From the NCBI RefSeq assembly GCF_001279525.1, contig NZ_LGDY01000165.1:137218-201217 (forward strand): a DNA stretch of 64,000 bases, given 5' to 3'. The DNA is from Nocardia sp. NRRL S-836. Lineage in GTDB: Bacteria; Actinomycetota; Actinomycetes; Mycobacteriales; Pseudonocardiaceae. Below, piece after piece: positions 9,249 through 18,379 of this stretch (positions within the stretch are counted from its first letter, which is position 1; each line of letters begins with the position of its first letter). Both the position numbers and the translations under genes were made by a program. Below the pieces are notes generated by a model. That model was not told the DNA's origin. It saw only the letters and a program-made list of their open reading frames with translations, and searched no databases.

Positions 9249-10118
9249 CTAGACCTTAACTCCGGCGAACAGGTCGTCTTCGGGCAGCGTCGAGTCGACC
9301 AGCGAGCGCACGAGCTCGTACTCCTCCGTCGGCCACACCTCGCGCTGGATCTCCATCGGGATGGCGAACCAGCGGCTGGTGGGGTCGATCTGGGTGGCGT
9401 GCGCCTTGAGCGCCTCGTCCCGGACGTCGAAGTAGTCGTCGCACTTCACGCGGGTGGTGACGCGGTCCATCACGTCCGGGCGGTTGGCGTCCCAGTTCGC
9501 GAGCCACTCGGTGTAGGGCGACTCCAGGCCGCGGGACTCCAGGGCCTCGTGGAACGCCATCAGCTTCGCGCGGGAGAAGCCGTGCGAGTAGTAGACCTTC
9601 AGCGTCTCCCACGGCCCGCCCAGTTCGGGCTGGTAGGCGGGGTCGGCGGCCGCGTCGATCGCGGCCATCGAGATCTCGTGCGTGCGGATGTGGTCGGGGT
9701 GCGGGTACCCGCCGTTCTCGTCGTAGGTGACGATCACGTGCGGGCGGAAGTCCCTGATCGCCTCGACCAGCGACGGAACGGACTCCTCCAGCGGCACGAG
9801 GGCGAAGCAGCCCTCGGGCAGCGGCGGCAGCGGGTCGCCCTCGGGCAGACCGGAGTCCTTGAAACCCAGCCAGCGGTGCTGGATGCCGAGGATCTTGGCC
9901 GCGTTGGCCATCTCCTCCCTGCGGACGTCGATGATGTTCTCCAGCACGTCCGGCCTGTCCATCGCCGGGTTGAGAATGCTGCCCGCGCCACCGTCGGTGC
10001 AGGTCACGACCATCACGTCGTGCCCTTCCGCGATGTAGCGGGCCATCGAGGCCGCGCCCTTGCTCGACTCGTCGTCGGGATGTGCGTGCACCGCCATAAG
10101 GCGCAGCTTGTCGGCCAT
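9249..10118 (-). CDS. mca: Mycothiol S-conjugate amidase Mca
   Basis: A zinc hydrolase that cleaves mycothiol S-conjugates to a mercapturic acid and GlcN-Ins, thereby detoxifying electrophiles. The LmbE/PIG-L fold signature AHPDDE is at residues 12-17, with the second metal motif GGYPHPDHIRTHE near residue 140. At 289 aa it matches mycobacterial Mca. The longer frame is rejected: ATG 10118 has AGGAGG 12 bases upstream and gives the family N-terminus MADKLRLMAVHAHPDDE. MshB is a paralogue with the same motif, but the synteny (DUF4307 and greA on one side, the small membrane protein on the other) favours Mca. Confidence 0.92.
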   Translation of the reverse strand: MADKLRLMAVHAHPDDESSKGAASMARYIAEGHDVMVVTCTDGGAGSILNPAMDRPDVLENIIDVRREEMANAAKILGIQHRWLGFKDSGLPEGDPLPPLPEGCFALVPLEESVPSLVEAIRDFRPHVIVTYDENGGYPHPDHIRTHEISMAAIDAAADPAYQPELGGPWETLKVYYSHGFSRAKLMAFHEALESRGLESPYTEWLANWDANRPDVMDRVTTRVKCDDYFDVRDEALKAHATQIDPTSRWFAIPMEIQREVWPTEEYELVRSLVDSTLPEDDLFAGVKV

Positions 10119-10213
10119 ACCCCCGTGGTCCTCCTGTGTGAATGGTCCTGCGACACTCATCAACTGAACGTCGGGCACCATTGTTCCCCAGAGGCTTGAG
10201 GAGGCGCGGGATA

Positions 10214-10636
10214 GTGGCACAGCGCGCACTCCCGGAGGGGCGATACGGCCGGAGCGGCCGCAAACCGCTGGCGAAACCCGTGCGGTGGGCGTTACTCGCC
10301 GTAGCCGTGGTGGTCGGTGCGGTCGTCGCCTTCGTCGGTTACCGAAATCTCGGCACAAAACCGATCGAGGCCGAGCAGACGGCGTTCCAGATCCTCGACA
10401 GCGAGCGGCTGGAGGTCACTTTCCAGGTTTCCCGCGATCAACCCGAGCGGCCGGCCGTGTGCATCATTCGGGCCCGATCCAAGGACGGGGACGAAGCGGG
10501 CCGCCGCGAAGTTCTGGTCCCGCCGGGGAATTCGACCGTTGTCGAGACAACTGTTGTTCGCGGTTCGAAGCCGCCGGTCACCGGCGATGTGTTCGGCTGC
10601 TCCTACCAGGTTCCCGCCTACCTGTCCACGAGCTAG
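10214..10636 (+). CDS. DUF4307-type membrane protein, 140 aa
   Basis: Divergent from mca. The GTG at 10214 is chosen because GAGGAGG lies about ten bases upstream and because LPEGRYG at residues 5-11 is typical of the N-terminus of this actinobacterial family (Rv1081c-like). One transmembrane helix follows (VRWALLAVAVVVGAVVAFVGY), then an extracytoplasmic beta-rich domain with two cysteines (VCIIRARSKDG and VFGCSYQV). Function is unknown. It lies upstream of greA on the same strand, but a strong terminator separates the two. Confidence 0.85.
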   Translation: MAQRALPEGRYGRSGRKPLAKPVRWALLAVAVVVGAVVAFVGYRNLGTKPIEAEQTAFQILDSERLEVTFQVSRDQPERPAVCIIRARSKDGDEAGRREVLVPPGNSTVVETTVVRGSKPPVTGDVFGCSYQVPAYLSTS

Positions 10637-10728
10637 CGGCCAAGCGGGTGATCTGCGGTTTAAACGGCGAGACGGGGAACAAATCGCCGTCGCTGAGCGT
10701 TGTCTCCGTGTTACTATTGCAGCTCAAG

Positions 10729-10755
10729 CACGGCCCCGGCGCGGGCCGTGTTTTT
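10729..10755 (+). terminator. Rho-independent terminator before greA
   Basis: A perfect 8-bp stem CACGGCCC / GGGCCGTG with a six-base loop is followed by five T residues. It closes the DUF4307 transcript. Just downstream, 10758-10782, a second imperfect inverted repeat (GTTCCGGGCC / GGCCCGGGAAC) lies within the greA leader. Confidence 0.8.
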
Positions 10756-10831
10756 CCGTTCCGGGCCTCACGGCCCGGGAACTATCTGGCCACACACGCG
10801 TGCGCCGGAGCAAGACGAGGAGTTGGTGACC

Positions 10832-11320
10832 GTGAGCGACACCCAGGTGACCTGGCTGACCCAGGAGGCCTACGACCGGCTCAAGGCTGAGCTGGACGAA
10901 CTTATCGCGTACCGCCCGGTCATGGCTGCCGAGATCAACGCCCGCCGCGAGGAGGGCGACCTGCGTGAGAACGGCGGCTACCACGCGGCTCGCGAGGAGC
11001 AGGGCAAGCAGGAGGCGCGCATCCGCCAGCTGCACGAGCTGCTCCAGGCCGCGAAGGTCGGCGAGGCTCCCACCACGAAGGGTGTTGCCGCGCCGGGCAC
11101 GGTGCTCACCATCCGCTACGAGGGTGACGACGAGACCGAGACCTTCCTGCTGGCGACGCGGGAAGAGGGCGCGCACGGCGAGATGGAGGTCTACTCCCCG
11201 TCCTCGCCGCTCGGCAAGGCGCTGAACGGCTCGAAGGACGGCGAGACCGTCGAGTACGAGCTGCCCAACGGCAAGCTCCAGAAGGTCACGCTGATCTCCG
11301 CGGTTCCGTACGCGGGCTAG
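10832..11320 (+). CDS. greA: Transcription elongation factor GreA
   Basis: Rescues backtracked RNA polymerase by stimulating cleavage of the nascent transcript. The N-terminal coiled coil carries the conserved [18 protein letters not shown] (catalytic acidic residues in the EGDLREN tip), and the C-terminal FKBP-like domain ends [23 protein letters not shown]. At 162 aa it is close to the mycobacterial protein, whose N-terminus ([11 protein letters not shown]) matches GTG 10832; an in-frame GTG six bases earlier is a possible alternative. AGGAG lies about ten bases upstream. It has its own leader with a hairpin between the upstream terminator and the start. Confidence 0.95.
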   Translation: MSDTQVTWLTQEAYDRLKAELDELIAYRPVMAAEINARREEGDLRENGGYHAAREEQGKQEARIRQLHELLQAAKVGEAPTTKGVAAPGTVLTIRYEGDDETETFLLATREEGAHGEMEVYSPSSPLGKALNGSKDGETVEYELPNGKLQKVTLISAVPYAG

Positions 11321-11340
11321 TTCGGCATCAGACGTTTGCA

Positions 11341-11366
11341 GGGGCGGTCACCTCGGTGGCCGCCCC
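11341..11366. terminator. Likely bidirectional terminator between greA and the lrp-type gene
   Basis: GGGGCGGTCACC pairs with GGTGGCCGCCCC (one mismatch, tight loop) and is followed by TTCA. It overlaps the last codons of the convergent Lrp-type gene. The U-tract is weak, so confidence is moderate. Confidence 0.5.
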
Positions 11367-11857
11367 TTCACACGTTCCAGGAGTGGCCGCACGCGTGGCG
11401 GCACCGGTGTGGAGAGCGCGATCGACGTCGACAGCCTGCGCACGTGCGGCACGTCGACGATGTGGTCGACCACGCGCTGGAGGTCCGCGTTCGACCGCGC
11501 CACCATCCGCACGAACAGGTCGCCCTGCCCGGTCGTGGCGTGCACCTCGCACACCTCGCTGATCGCGGCCAGGCCCTCGCACACCTCCTGCCGGCGGCCC
11601 TGCGCGATCTCGACCGTCGCGAACGCCGTCAGCCCGTAGCCCATCGCCCCCAGGTCCAGCGCCGGCGGGAAGCCGGTGAGCACGCCCTTGTCCGTGAGCC
11701 GGTCCAGCCGGGCCTGCACCGTGCCGCGTGCGACACCGAGCCGGCGGGAGCATTCGAGGACGCCCAGCCGCGGCTCGTCGGTGAGCAGCAGCAACAGGCG
11801 TGCGTCCAGTTCGTCGACGGTCTGGTCAGAGTGCTCACTCTGCTGGTCTTCTGGCAT
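11348..11857 (-). CDS. Lrp/AsnC-family transcriptional regulator, 169 aa
   Basis: The N-terminal winged helix reads VDELDARLLLLLTDEPRLGV then SRRLGVARGTVQARLDRLTDKGVL, the usual Lrp/AsnC recognition region. The C-terminal RAM ligand-binding domain contains EVCEVHATTGQGDLFVRMVARS and DVPHVRRLSTSIAL. It is transcribed divergently from hppD with only 74 bases between the starts, and a good palindrome lies in that gap. I infer that it controls hppD (tyrosine or phenylalanine catabolism) and its own expression, probably in response to an aromatic amino acid. The ATG at 11857 is the only sensible start. Confidence 0.9.
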   Translation of the reverse strand: MPEDQQSEHSDQTVDELDARLLLLLTDEPRLGVLECSRRLGVARGTVQARLDRLTDKGVLTGFPPALDLGAMGYGLTAFATVEIAQGRRQEVCEGLAAISEVCEVHATTGQGDLFVRMVARSNADLQRVVDHIVDVPHVRRLSTSIALSTPVPPRVRPLLERVKGRPPR

Positions 11858-11863
11858 GCATCA

Positions 11864-11880
11864 CTGTACAAAATGTGCAG
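11864..11880. promoter_or_regulatory. Palindromic operator between the Lrp-type gene and hppD
   Basis: CTGTACA-AAA-TGTGCAG is a 7-3-7 inverted repeat with one mismatch, lying 7 bases upstream of the regulator start and about 52 bases before the hppD start. The position suits autoregulation and hppD control. The AT-rich centre is like Lrp/AsnC sites. Confidence 0.55.
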
Positions 11881-11889
11881 CGAAATTGA

Positions 11890-13113
<1,224 letters not shown>

Positions 13114-13167
13114 TGCGCGTTCCCCGGTAGGCTGCCTTACGGGGGACACACATCGTGGGGAGGTGGC

Positions 13168-13416
13168 ATGGCACTCGCACGACGCGTGGCCGCGGTGATT
13201 CCGCTGGTCGGAGCCGTGACCACGGCTGCGGCACTGACCGGCGCGGCGTTTCTGACCGTGGCCCACGCCGGCTGTGACGAGGCCGGCCGCTTCGTCCGCA
13301 CCGGCGAGTCGATCGAGTTCGTCGGCGGCTGCGTCAACGGCGCCGACCTACCGGCGGCTCCCACAGCCGACAACGCGGACAACGTGGACAGGTTCGGCGG
13401 CTCGCAAAAGCCGTGA
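13168..13416 (+). CDS. Small secreted or membrane-anchored protein, 82 aa
   Basis: Unrecognised. Residues 1-33 look like a signal peptide (MALARRVAAVIPLVGAVTTA... ending VAHA before GC). The mature part is about 48 residues with two cysteines (GCDEAGRF and GGCVNG) that could form a disulfide, and a tail rich in Ala, Asp and Asn. GGGGAGGTGGC provides a Shine-Dalgarno shortly before the ATG. It lies 54 bases after hppD and ends just before a strong terminator, so it may share the hppD transcript. Confidence 0.65.
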   Translation: MALARRVAAVIPLVGAVTTAAALTGAAFLTVAHAGCDEAGRFVRTGESIEFVGGCVNGADLPAAPTADNADNVDRFGGSQKP

Positions 13417-13437
13417 CGCACCAGCCGTAGTACACCG

Positions 13438-13465
13438 AAAGGCCCTCCCGGACGGGAGGGCCTTT
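13438..13465. terminator. Bidirectional rho-independent terminator
   Basis: A perfect 13-bp stem AAAGGCCCTCCCG / CGGGAGGGCCTTT with a 2-base loop as written sits between the convergent small secreted-protein gene and metB. A/T tracts at both ends allow termination in either direction. Confidence 0.85.
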
Positions 13466-13487
13466 CGCATTGCCACGTGGGGTCGAC

Positions 13488-14633
13488 TCAGCCGAGGGCG
13501 GCCAGCAGGTCGGCCACCAGGTCGTCGCCGGACTCGATGCCGACGGAGACGCGCACCAGGTCGGCGGGCACCTCCAGCATCGAACCGGCGGTCGAGGCGT
13601 GGGTCATCTTGCCGGGGTGCTCGATCAGCGACTCGACGCCGCCGAGCGACTCGGCGAGCGTGAACAGCTTGGTCCGCGCGCACACCGCGAGGGCCGCCTC
13701 CTCGCCGCCCTCGACGAGGAACGACACCATGCCGCCGAACCGGCGCATCTGCTTGGCCGCCACGGCGTGGCCGGGGTGCGACTCCAGGCCGGGGTAGATG
13801 ACCTTCTTCACGCGCGGGTGCCGGGTGAGGGCCTCGGCGACCAGCTCGGCGTTGTCGGAGTGCTTCTCCATGCGCAGTTCGAGGGTCTTGAGGCCGCGCA
13901 GGGTCAGGTAGGCGTCGAACGGGCCGGGGACCGCGCCCGCGCCGTTCTGCAGGAAGCCGAACGCCGCGTCGGTCTCCTCGTCGGAGGTGATCAGCGCGCC
14001 GCCCACGACGTCGGAGTGGCCGCCGACGTACTTGGTCGTCGAGTGCAGCACCACGTCGGCGCCGAGCTCCAGCGGCGTCTGCAGGGCCGGGGACGCGAAG
14101 GTGTTGTCGACCACCAGCTTCGCGCCGGCGTCGTGCGCCACCGAGGCGATGGCCGCGATGTCGCCGACGTTCAGCAGCGGGTTGGTCGGCGTCTCGATCC
14201 ACACGAGCTTGGTCGCCGGGGTGATCGCGGCCCTGATCGCGTCCACGTCGGAGACCGGCGCGGGCGAGTGGGTGACGCCCCACTGCGAGAAGACCTTGTC
14301 GATCAGCCGGAACGTGCCGCCGTAGGCGTCGTTCGGGATGACGATGTGGTCGCCGGGCTTGAGGAACGCGCGCAGGGCCGTGTCGGTGGCCCCCATGCCG
14401 GAGGAGAACGCCCGGCCGAAGCGGCCGCGTTCCAGGGAGGCGAGGGCGGTCTCCAGCGCGCGGCGGGTCGGGTTGCCGGTGCGCGAGTACTCGAAGCCCT
14501 GACGCAGCCCACCGACGCCGTCCTGGGCGTACGTCGACGTCGCGTAGATGGGCACGTTCACCGCACCCGTCGTCGGGTCCGGGTCCTGGCCGGCGTGGAT
14601 CGCCCTGGTCGCGAAGCCGTATGGGGTGCTCAT
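13488..14633 (-). CDS. metB: Cystathionine gamma-synthase
   Basis: A PLP enzyme that forms cystathionine from an acylated homoserine and cysteine (forward transsulfuration towards methionine). Signatures: YSRTGNPTRRALE, the PLP-contact region SSGMGATDTAL, WIETPTNPLL, VVDNTFASP, and the Schiff-base lysine in HSTTKYVGGHSD. At 381 aa it has family length. ATG 14633 (MSTPYGFATRAIHAGQ) is chosen over a start 35 codons upstream because it matches the family N-terminus. Cystathionine gamma-lyases are close relatives, but the position beside the RDD protein and cbs matches mycobacterial metB. Confidence 0.9.
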   Translation of the reverse strand: MSTPYGFATRAIHAGQDPDPTTGAVNVPIYATSTYAQDGVGGLRQGFEYSRTGNPTRRALETALASLERGRFGRAFSSGMGATDTALRAFLKPGDHIVIPNDAYGGTFRLIDKVFSQWGVTHSPAPVSDVDAIRAAITPATKLVWIETPTNPLLNVGDIAAIASVAHDAGAKLVVDNTFASPALQTPLELGADVVLHSTTKYVGGHSDVVGGALITSDEETDAAFGFLQNGAGAVPGPFDAYLTLRGLKTLELRMEKHSDNAELVAEALTRHPRVKKVIYPGLESHPGHAVAAKQMRRFGGMVSFLVEGGEEAALAVCARTKLFTLAESLGGVESLIEHPGKMTHASTAGSMLEVPADLVRVSVGIESGDDLVADLLAALG

Positions 14634-14702
14634 GTCCGAAGGGTACTCACCCGTCCGGCGGTCGACGGCAGGAGTCCGAGCAGCGGACCGGCCCACGGAA
14701 AC

Positions 14703-14739
14703 AGTGCAGCCCCCGGCCGCTGGGGCCGGGGGCTGCACT
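14703..14739 (-). terminator. Strong hairpin after the RDD gene
   Basis: A perfect 16-bp stem (AGTGCAGCCCCCGGCC and its complement) with a five-base loop lies 12 bases downstream of the RDD-protein stop on the minus strand. It separates that gene from metB. It lacks a long U-tract. Confidence 0.7.
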
Positions 14740-14750
14740 GGAAGAGCGTC

Positions 14751-15839
14751 TTACCAGCCCTGCTGCTGGCCGTAGCCCTGCTGCGGCGGCTGGCCGTAGC
14801 CACCCGGCTGCTGCGGGTACCCGCCCGTGCCCGGCTGCTGCGGGAAGCCACCGGTGCCGTACGGGTTCGCCACCTCGGGGGCGTTGACCACGACGGTGCC
14901 GCAGATCTTGTCGGAGTAGGTCTCCTTCTTCGGCTGGTTCCACAGCGGCGACAGGTAGTTCACCAGCGCGCCGATGCCGCAGAGCAGGCCGAAGCCGTAG
15001 TTGATCAGCAGGCGGAGGAACGCGACGCCACCGCCGGGCGGCTGCTGCGTGTCCTCCTTGATCACCTTGATCTTCGCGGCCTTCTTGCCCAGCGACTGGC
15101 CGGTCGAACCGCCCTTGATGACCGTGTTCCAGATCAGGAAGCCGAAGAGGCCGCCGTAGCCGACGACGTAGGCCAGCAGCACGAAGATGCCGCCGGTGGC
15201 GTCACCCATGCTCGCGCCGATGCCGGCGAAGATGCCGACCACGATGCCCGCGACGACACCGGGGGCCAGGTAGTCGATCAGACCCGCGACGAAGCGCGAG
15301 CCCCACTCGGCGTAGCCGGTGGGAGGCGCCGGCGCGTAGCCGGGAGCGCCGCCGTAGCCGGGCTGGCCGTAGGGCTGCTGCGGCTGGCCGTACGGCGAGC
15401 TCTGCGGCGCGCCGTAGGGCTGGTGCTGCTGCGGCTGGCCGTACGGGTTGGACTGCGCGGGCAGGCCGTACGGGTTCGACTGCGCGGGCTGCCCGTACGG
15501 GTTGGACTGCGCCGGCTGACCGTACGGGTTCGACTGCGGGGCACCGTACGAAGGCGGCTGCTGGGCGGGGAACCCGCCGGAGCCGGGACCCTGCGCCGGG
15601 AACCCACCGGAGCCGGGAGCAGCGGACGACGCCTGACCTGGGCTGACGACCTGGGTGGCGTCCGCGTTCTGCTGCGGCGCGGCAGGCGTCTGACCAGGCG
15701 AGACGACCTGCGTGGCGTCCGGGTTCTGGGCAGCCTGCGGCTGTCCACCTCCCGGAACGACCTGCGTGGCGTCCGCGTTTGGCTGCTCGTGCTGCGGCTG
15801 ACCGCCGTACGGGTTTCCTGGCGGCTGCGGAGCGTTCAT
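14751..15839 (-). CDS. Pro/Gln/Gly-rich RDD-family membrane protein, 362 aa
   Basis: The N-terminal 170 residues are a low-complexity Pro/Gln/Gly/Tyr/Asn tail with three copies of a DATQVV motif and four QSNPYG repeats. This is followed by an RDD domain (GYAEWGSRFVAGLIDYL, membrane helices, then STGQSLGKKAAKIKVI) and a second QQPGGYGQ-rich tail. Mycobacterial Pra (Rv1078), from memory, has the same architecture and position between metB and cbs. The cytoplasmic tails could serve as docking or phosphorylation sites; that is inference. A transport function for RDD proteins is not settled. Confidence 0.85.
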   Translation of the reverse strand: MNAPQPPGNPYGGQPQHEQPNADATQVVPGGGQPQAAQNPDATQVVSPGQTPAAPQQNADATQVVSPGQASSAAPGSGGFPAQGPGSGGFPAQQPPSYGAPQSNPYGQPAQSNPYGQPAQSNPYGLPAQSNPYGQPQQHQPYGAPQSSPYGQPQQPYGQPGYGGAPGYAPAPPTGYAEWGSRFVAGLIDYLAPGVVAGIVVGIFAGIGASMGDATGGIFVLLAYVVGYGGLFGFLIWNTVIKGGSTGQSLGKKAAKIKVIKEDTQQPPGGGVAFLRLLINYGFGLLCGIGALVNYLSPLWNQPKKETYSDKICGTVVVNAPEVANPYGTGGFPQQPGTGGYPQQPGGYGQPPQQGYGQQQGW

Positions 15840-15927
15840 CCGGTTTCCAACCCCCTTGGCTGGGCCGTGTGTGAGTGAGTCTTGGTGATCTGGGGCGTCA
15901 CGCTATCGGACGCGCTGTCCTCCACGC

Positions 15928-17298
15928 TCAGCGACCAGCCAAGAACCCGAGAATGTCCTGCCGCGTCACCACGCCGGCCGGCTTGCCGTCCTCCAGCACG
16001 AGCGCGCCGTCGGCGTGCGCCATCGCGGTCATCGCGACACCGACCGGCTCACCGGCGCCCAGCGTCGGCAGCGGCACACCCATGTGCTTGTCGAGGCGGT
16101 CGGACAGCTGCGCCTTGCCGGTGAACAACGCGTCGAGCAGGTCGCGCTCGTTGACCGCGCCGGAGACCTCGGCCGCCATGACCGGCGGTTCGGCGTTCAC
16201 GACCGGCATCTGCGAGACGCCGAACTCGCGCAGGATCGCCACGGCGTCGCCCACGGTCTCGTTCGGGTGCGCGTGCACCAGGTCGGGCAGGTGGCCGCCC
16301 TTGCGGCGCAGCACGTCGCCGACGGTCGCACCGGTCGAGTCGGGCGGCAGGAAGCCGTAGGAGGCCATCCAGCGGTCGTTGAAGACCTTCGACAGGTAGC
16401 CGCGGCCGCCGTCGGGCAGCAGCACGACCACGACGGCGTCCTCCGGCAGGTCCCGCGCGATGCGCAGCGCCGCGGCGGCCGCCATGCCGCAGGAACCGCC
16501 GACGAGCAGGCCCTCCTCGCGGGCCAGGCGCCGGGTGATGTCGAACGAGTCGGCGTCGGAGACCTCGACGATCTCGTCGCACACGGTCTTGTCGTAGGTC
16601 TCCGGCCAGAAGTCCTCGCCGACGCCCTCGACCAGGTACGGCCGGCCGGTGCCGCCGGAGTAGACCGAGCCCTCCGGGTCCGCGCCGATGATCTTCACCG
16701 CGCCGTCCGAGACCTCCTTGAGGTAACGGCCGGTGCCGGAGATCGTGCCGCCGGTGCCGACGCCCGCGACGAAGTGCGTGATCTTGCCCGCCGTCTGGCG
16801 CCACACCTCGGGACCGGTCTGGTGGTAGTGGCTCGCCGGGTTCTCCGGGTTGGCGTACTGGTTGGGCTTCCAGGCGCCGGGGATCTCGCGGACCAGCCGG
16901 TCGGAGACGTTGTAGTACGAGTCCGGGTGCTCGGGCGCGACGGCGGTCGGGCACACCACGACCTCGGCGCCGTAGGCCTTGAGGACGTTGCGCTTGTCCT
17001 CGCTGACCTTGTCGGGGCACACGAACACGCACTTGTAGCCCTTGCGCTGGGCGACCAGCGCGAGGCCGACGCCGGTGTTGCCCGAGGTGGGCTCCACGAT
17101 CGTGCCGCCGGGCTGCAGCTCACCGGACCTCTCGGCCGCCTCCACCATGCGCAGCGCGATGCGGTCCTTCACGCTGCCGCCGGGGTTGAGGTACTCGACC
17201 TTGGCCAGCACCGTGGCCTTGATCCCCGCCGTCAGGGAGTTGAGCTTGACCAGCGGCGTGTTGCCGACCAGATCGACGACGTGCTCGACGTACTCCAC
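15928..17298 (-). CDS. cbs: Cystathionine beta-synthase with CBS domains
   Basis: A PLP enzyme that condenses serine and homocysteine to cystathionine (reverse transsulfuration). The PLP lysine is in NPGGSVKDRIA, the substrate loop is EPTSGNTGVGLA, and the phosphate cradle is GVGTGGTISGTGRYLKE. After residue about 320 two CBS domains follow (TVGDAVAILREFGVSQMPVVN and GVAMTAMAHADGALVLEDGKPAGVVT). At 456 aa it has the expected length. It starts with GTG at 17298, with GGGAG about ten bases upstream. With metB 1.3 kb away, both directions of transsulfuration are encoded here, as in mycobacteria. Confidence 0.94.
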   Translation of the reverse strand: MEYVEHVVDLVGNTPLVKLNSLTAGIKATVLAKVEYLNPGGSVKDRIALRMVEAAERSGELQPGGTIVEPTSGNTGVGLALVAQRKGYKCVFVCPDKVSEDKRNVLKAYGAEVVVCPTAVAPEHPDSYYNVSDRLVREIPGAWKPNQYANPENPASHYHQTGPEVWRQTAGKITHFVAGVGTGGTISGTGRYLKEVSDGAVKIIGADPEGSVYSGGTGRPYLVEGVGEDFWPETYDKTVCDEIVEVSDADSFDITRRLAREEGLLVGGSCGMAAAAALRIARDLPEDAVVVVLLPDGGRGYLSKVFNDRWMASYGFLPPDSTGATVGDVLRRKGGHLPDLVHAHPNETVGDAVAILREFGVSQMPVVNAEPPVMAAEVSGAVNERDLLDALFTGKAQLSDRLDKHMGVPLPTLGAGEPVGVAMTAMAHADGALVLEDGKPAGVVTRQDILGFLAGR

Positions 17299-17416
17299 CG
17301 GTATCTACTCCCCTGCTCCCACTCTCCGAGATAGCGGACGAAGCCTAGCTCCAGTGACGGCGGAGGTTGATTCGAACAGCGGTACCGACGATGTCGGGAG
17401 GAAGGGGGTGGTGCGG

Positions 17417-18289
17417 ATGTTCGGATCCAGGCACCTCCGCGCGGTCGCCATGACCGCCGCGGGCCTCGGCGGACTGTCCGGGGCACTGGTCGGGTTGCTG
17501 AACGAGCAGGGCAGACGGGCCCGCGTGGCCATCGGCGTGCTGGAACACCTCTGGCCGGCGCCCGACGGGGTCTACCGCGACGACGGCCGCGACCCGCTGC
17601 GGTTCGCGGTGCTCGGCGACTCGATGGCGGTCGGCGTCGGTGTGACGCATCCCTCGCAGATGCCGGGCGTGTTGCTGGCCCAGGCGCTGGCCGAGGAGGC
17701 GGACCGGCCGGTGCGGCTGTCGACGTACGCGATCAGCGGCTCGACGACGCGGGACCTGGTGCCGCAGGTCGGCGCGGCCGTGCTCGACCGGCCGCAGGTG
17801 GCGTTGGTCATCATCGGCGCGAACGACGTGACCACGCGGATGCCGGTGCGCGAGTCCGCCGCGTTGCTCGGCGAGCAGGTGCGGCGGCTGCGCGACGCCG
17901 GCTGCGGCGTTGTGGTCGGCACCTGTCCCGACCTGGGGACCGTGCGGCCGATCCCGCAGCCGCTGCGGACGATCGGGCGGCGCTACGGCCTGCGGCTGGC
18001 GGCGGCGCAGACGGCGCAGGTGCGGCGGGCCGGCGGGGTGCCGGTGCCGCTGGGGAACCTGCTGGCGCCGGAGTTCCTGGCGCGGCAGGCCGACATGTTC
18101 AGCTCCGACCGGTTCCACCCCAGCGCCGCGGGCTACGAGGCGGCGGCCGGGGTGCTGCTCGCGCCGTTGTGCCAGGTGGCGGGGCTGTGGCCGGGCTGGG
18201 CGGCGCCCCCGGTGCCGTTGCGGTCGGCGGCGGCGCTCGCGGTGGGCGCGTCGCGGTGGCCGGCGCGGCTGCGAAGGCGGCACGCGTGA
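17417..18289 (+). CDS. SGNH/GDSL-family hydrolase, Rv1075c-like, 290 aa
   Basis: An esterase fold with the catalytic serine block FAVLGDSMAVGVG near residue 75, an Asn block IIGANDVTTRM, and the Asp-His pair in SSDRFHPSAAGY near the C-terminus. The N-terminus has an Ala/Leu/Gly-rich hydrophobic stretch (VAMTAAGLGGLSGALVGLL) that may be an uncleaved anchor or signal. ATG 17417 is used; GTGs at 17408 and 17411 are alternatives, and the GGGAGGAAGGGGG tract could serve any of them. It is divergent from cbs and upstream of the thiolase, the mycobacterial order without lipU. Confidence 0.85.
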   Translation: MFGSRHLRAVAMTAAGLGGLSGALVGLLNEQGRRARVAIGVLEHLWPAPDGVYRDDGRDPLRFAVLGDSMAVGVGVTHPSQMPGVLLAQALAEEADRPVRLSTYAISGSTTRDLVPQVGAAVLDRPQVALVIIGANDVTTRMPVRESAALLGEQVRRLRDAGCGVVVGTCPDLGTVRPIPQPLRTIGRRYGLRLAAAQTAQVRRAGGVPVPLGNLLAPEFLARQADMFSSDRFHPSAAGYEAAAGVLLAPLCQVAGLWPGWAAPPVPLRSAAALAVGASRWPARLRRRHA

Positions 18290-18379
18290 GTTCCGGAATT
18301 CTCGTCACGTGCGCTGGCCGGAGTGAGCGGGCGTTAACTAGGCTCGACGGCAACCTTGACCCTCAACGAGGAGTTCGTG

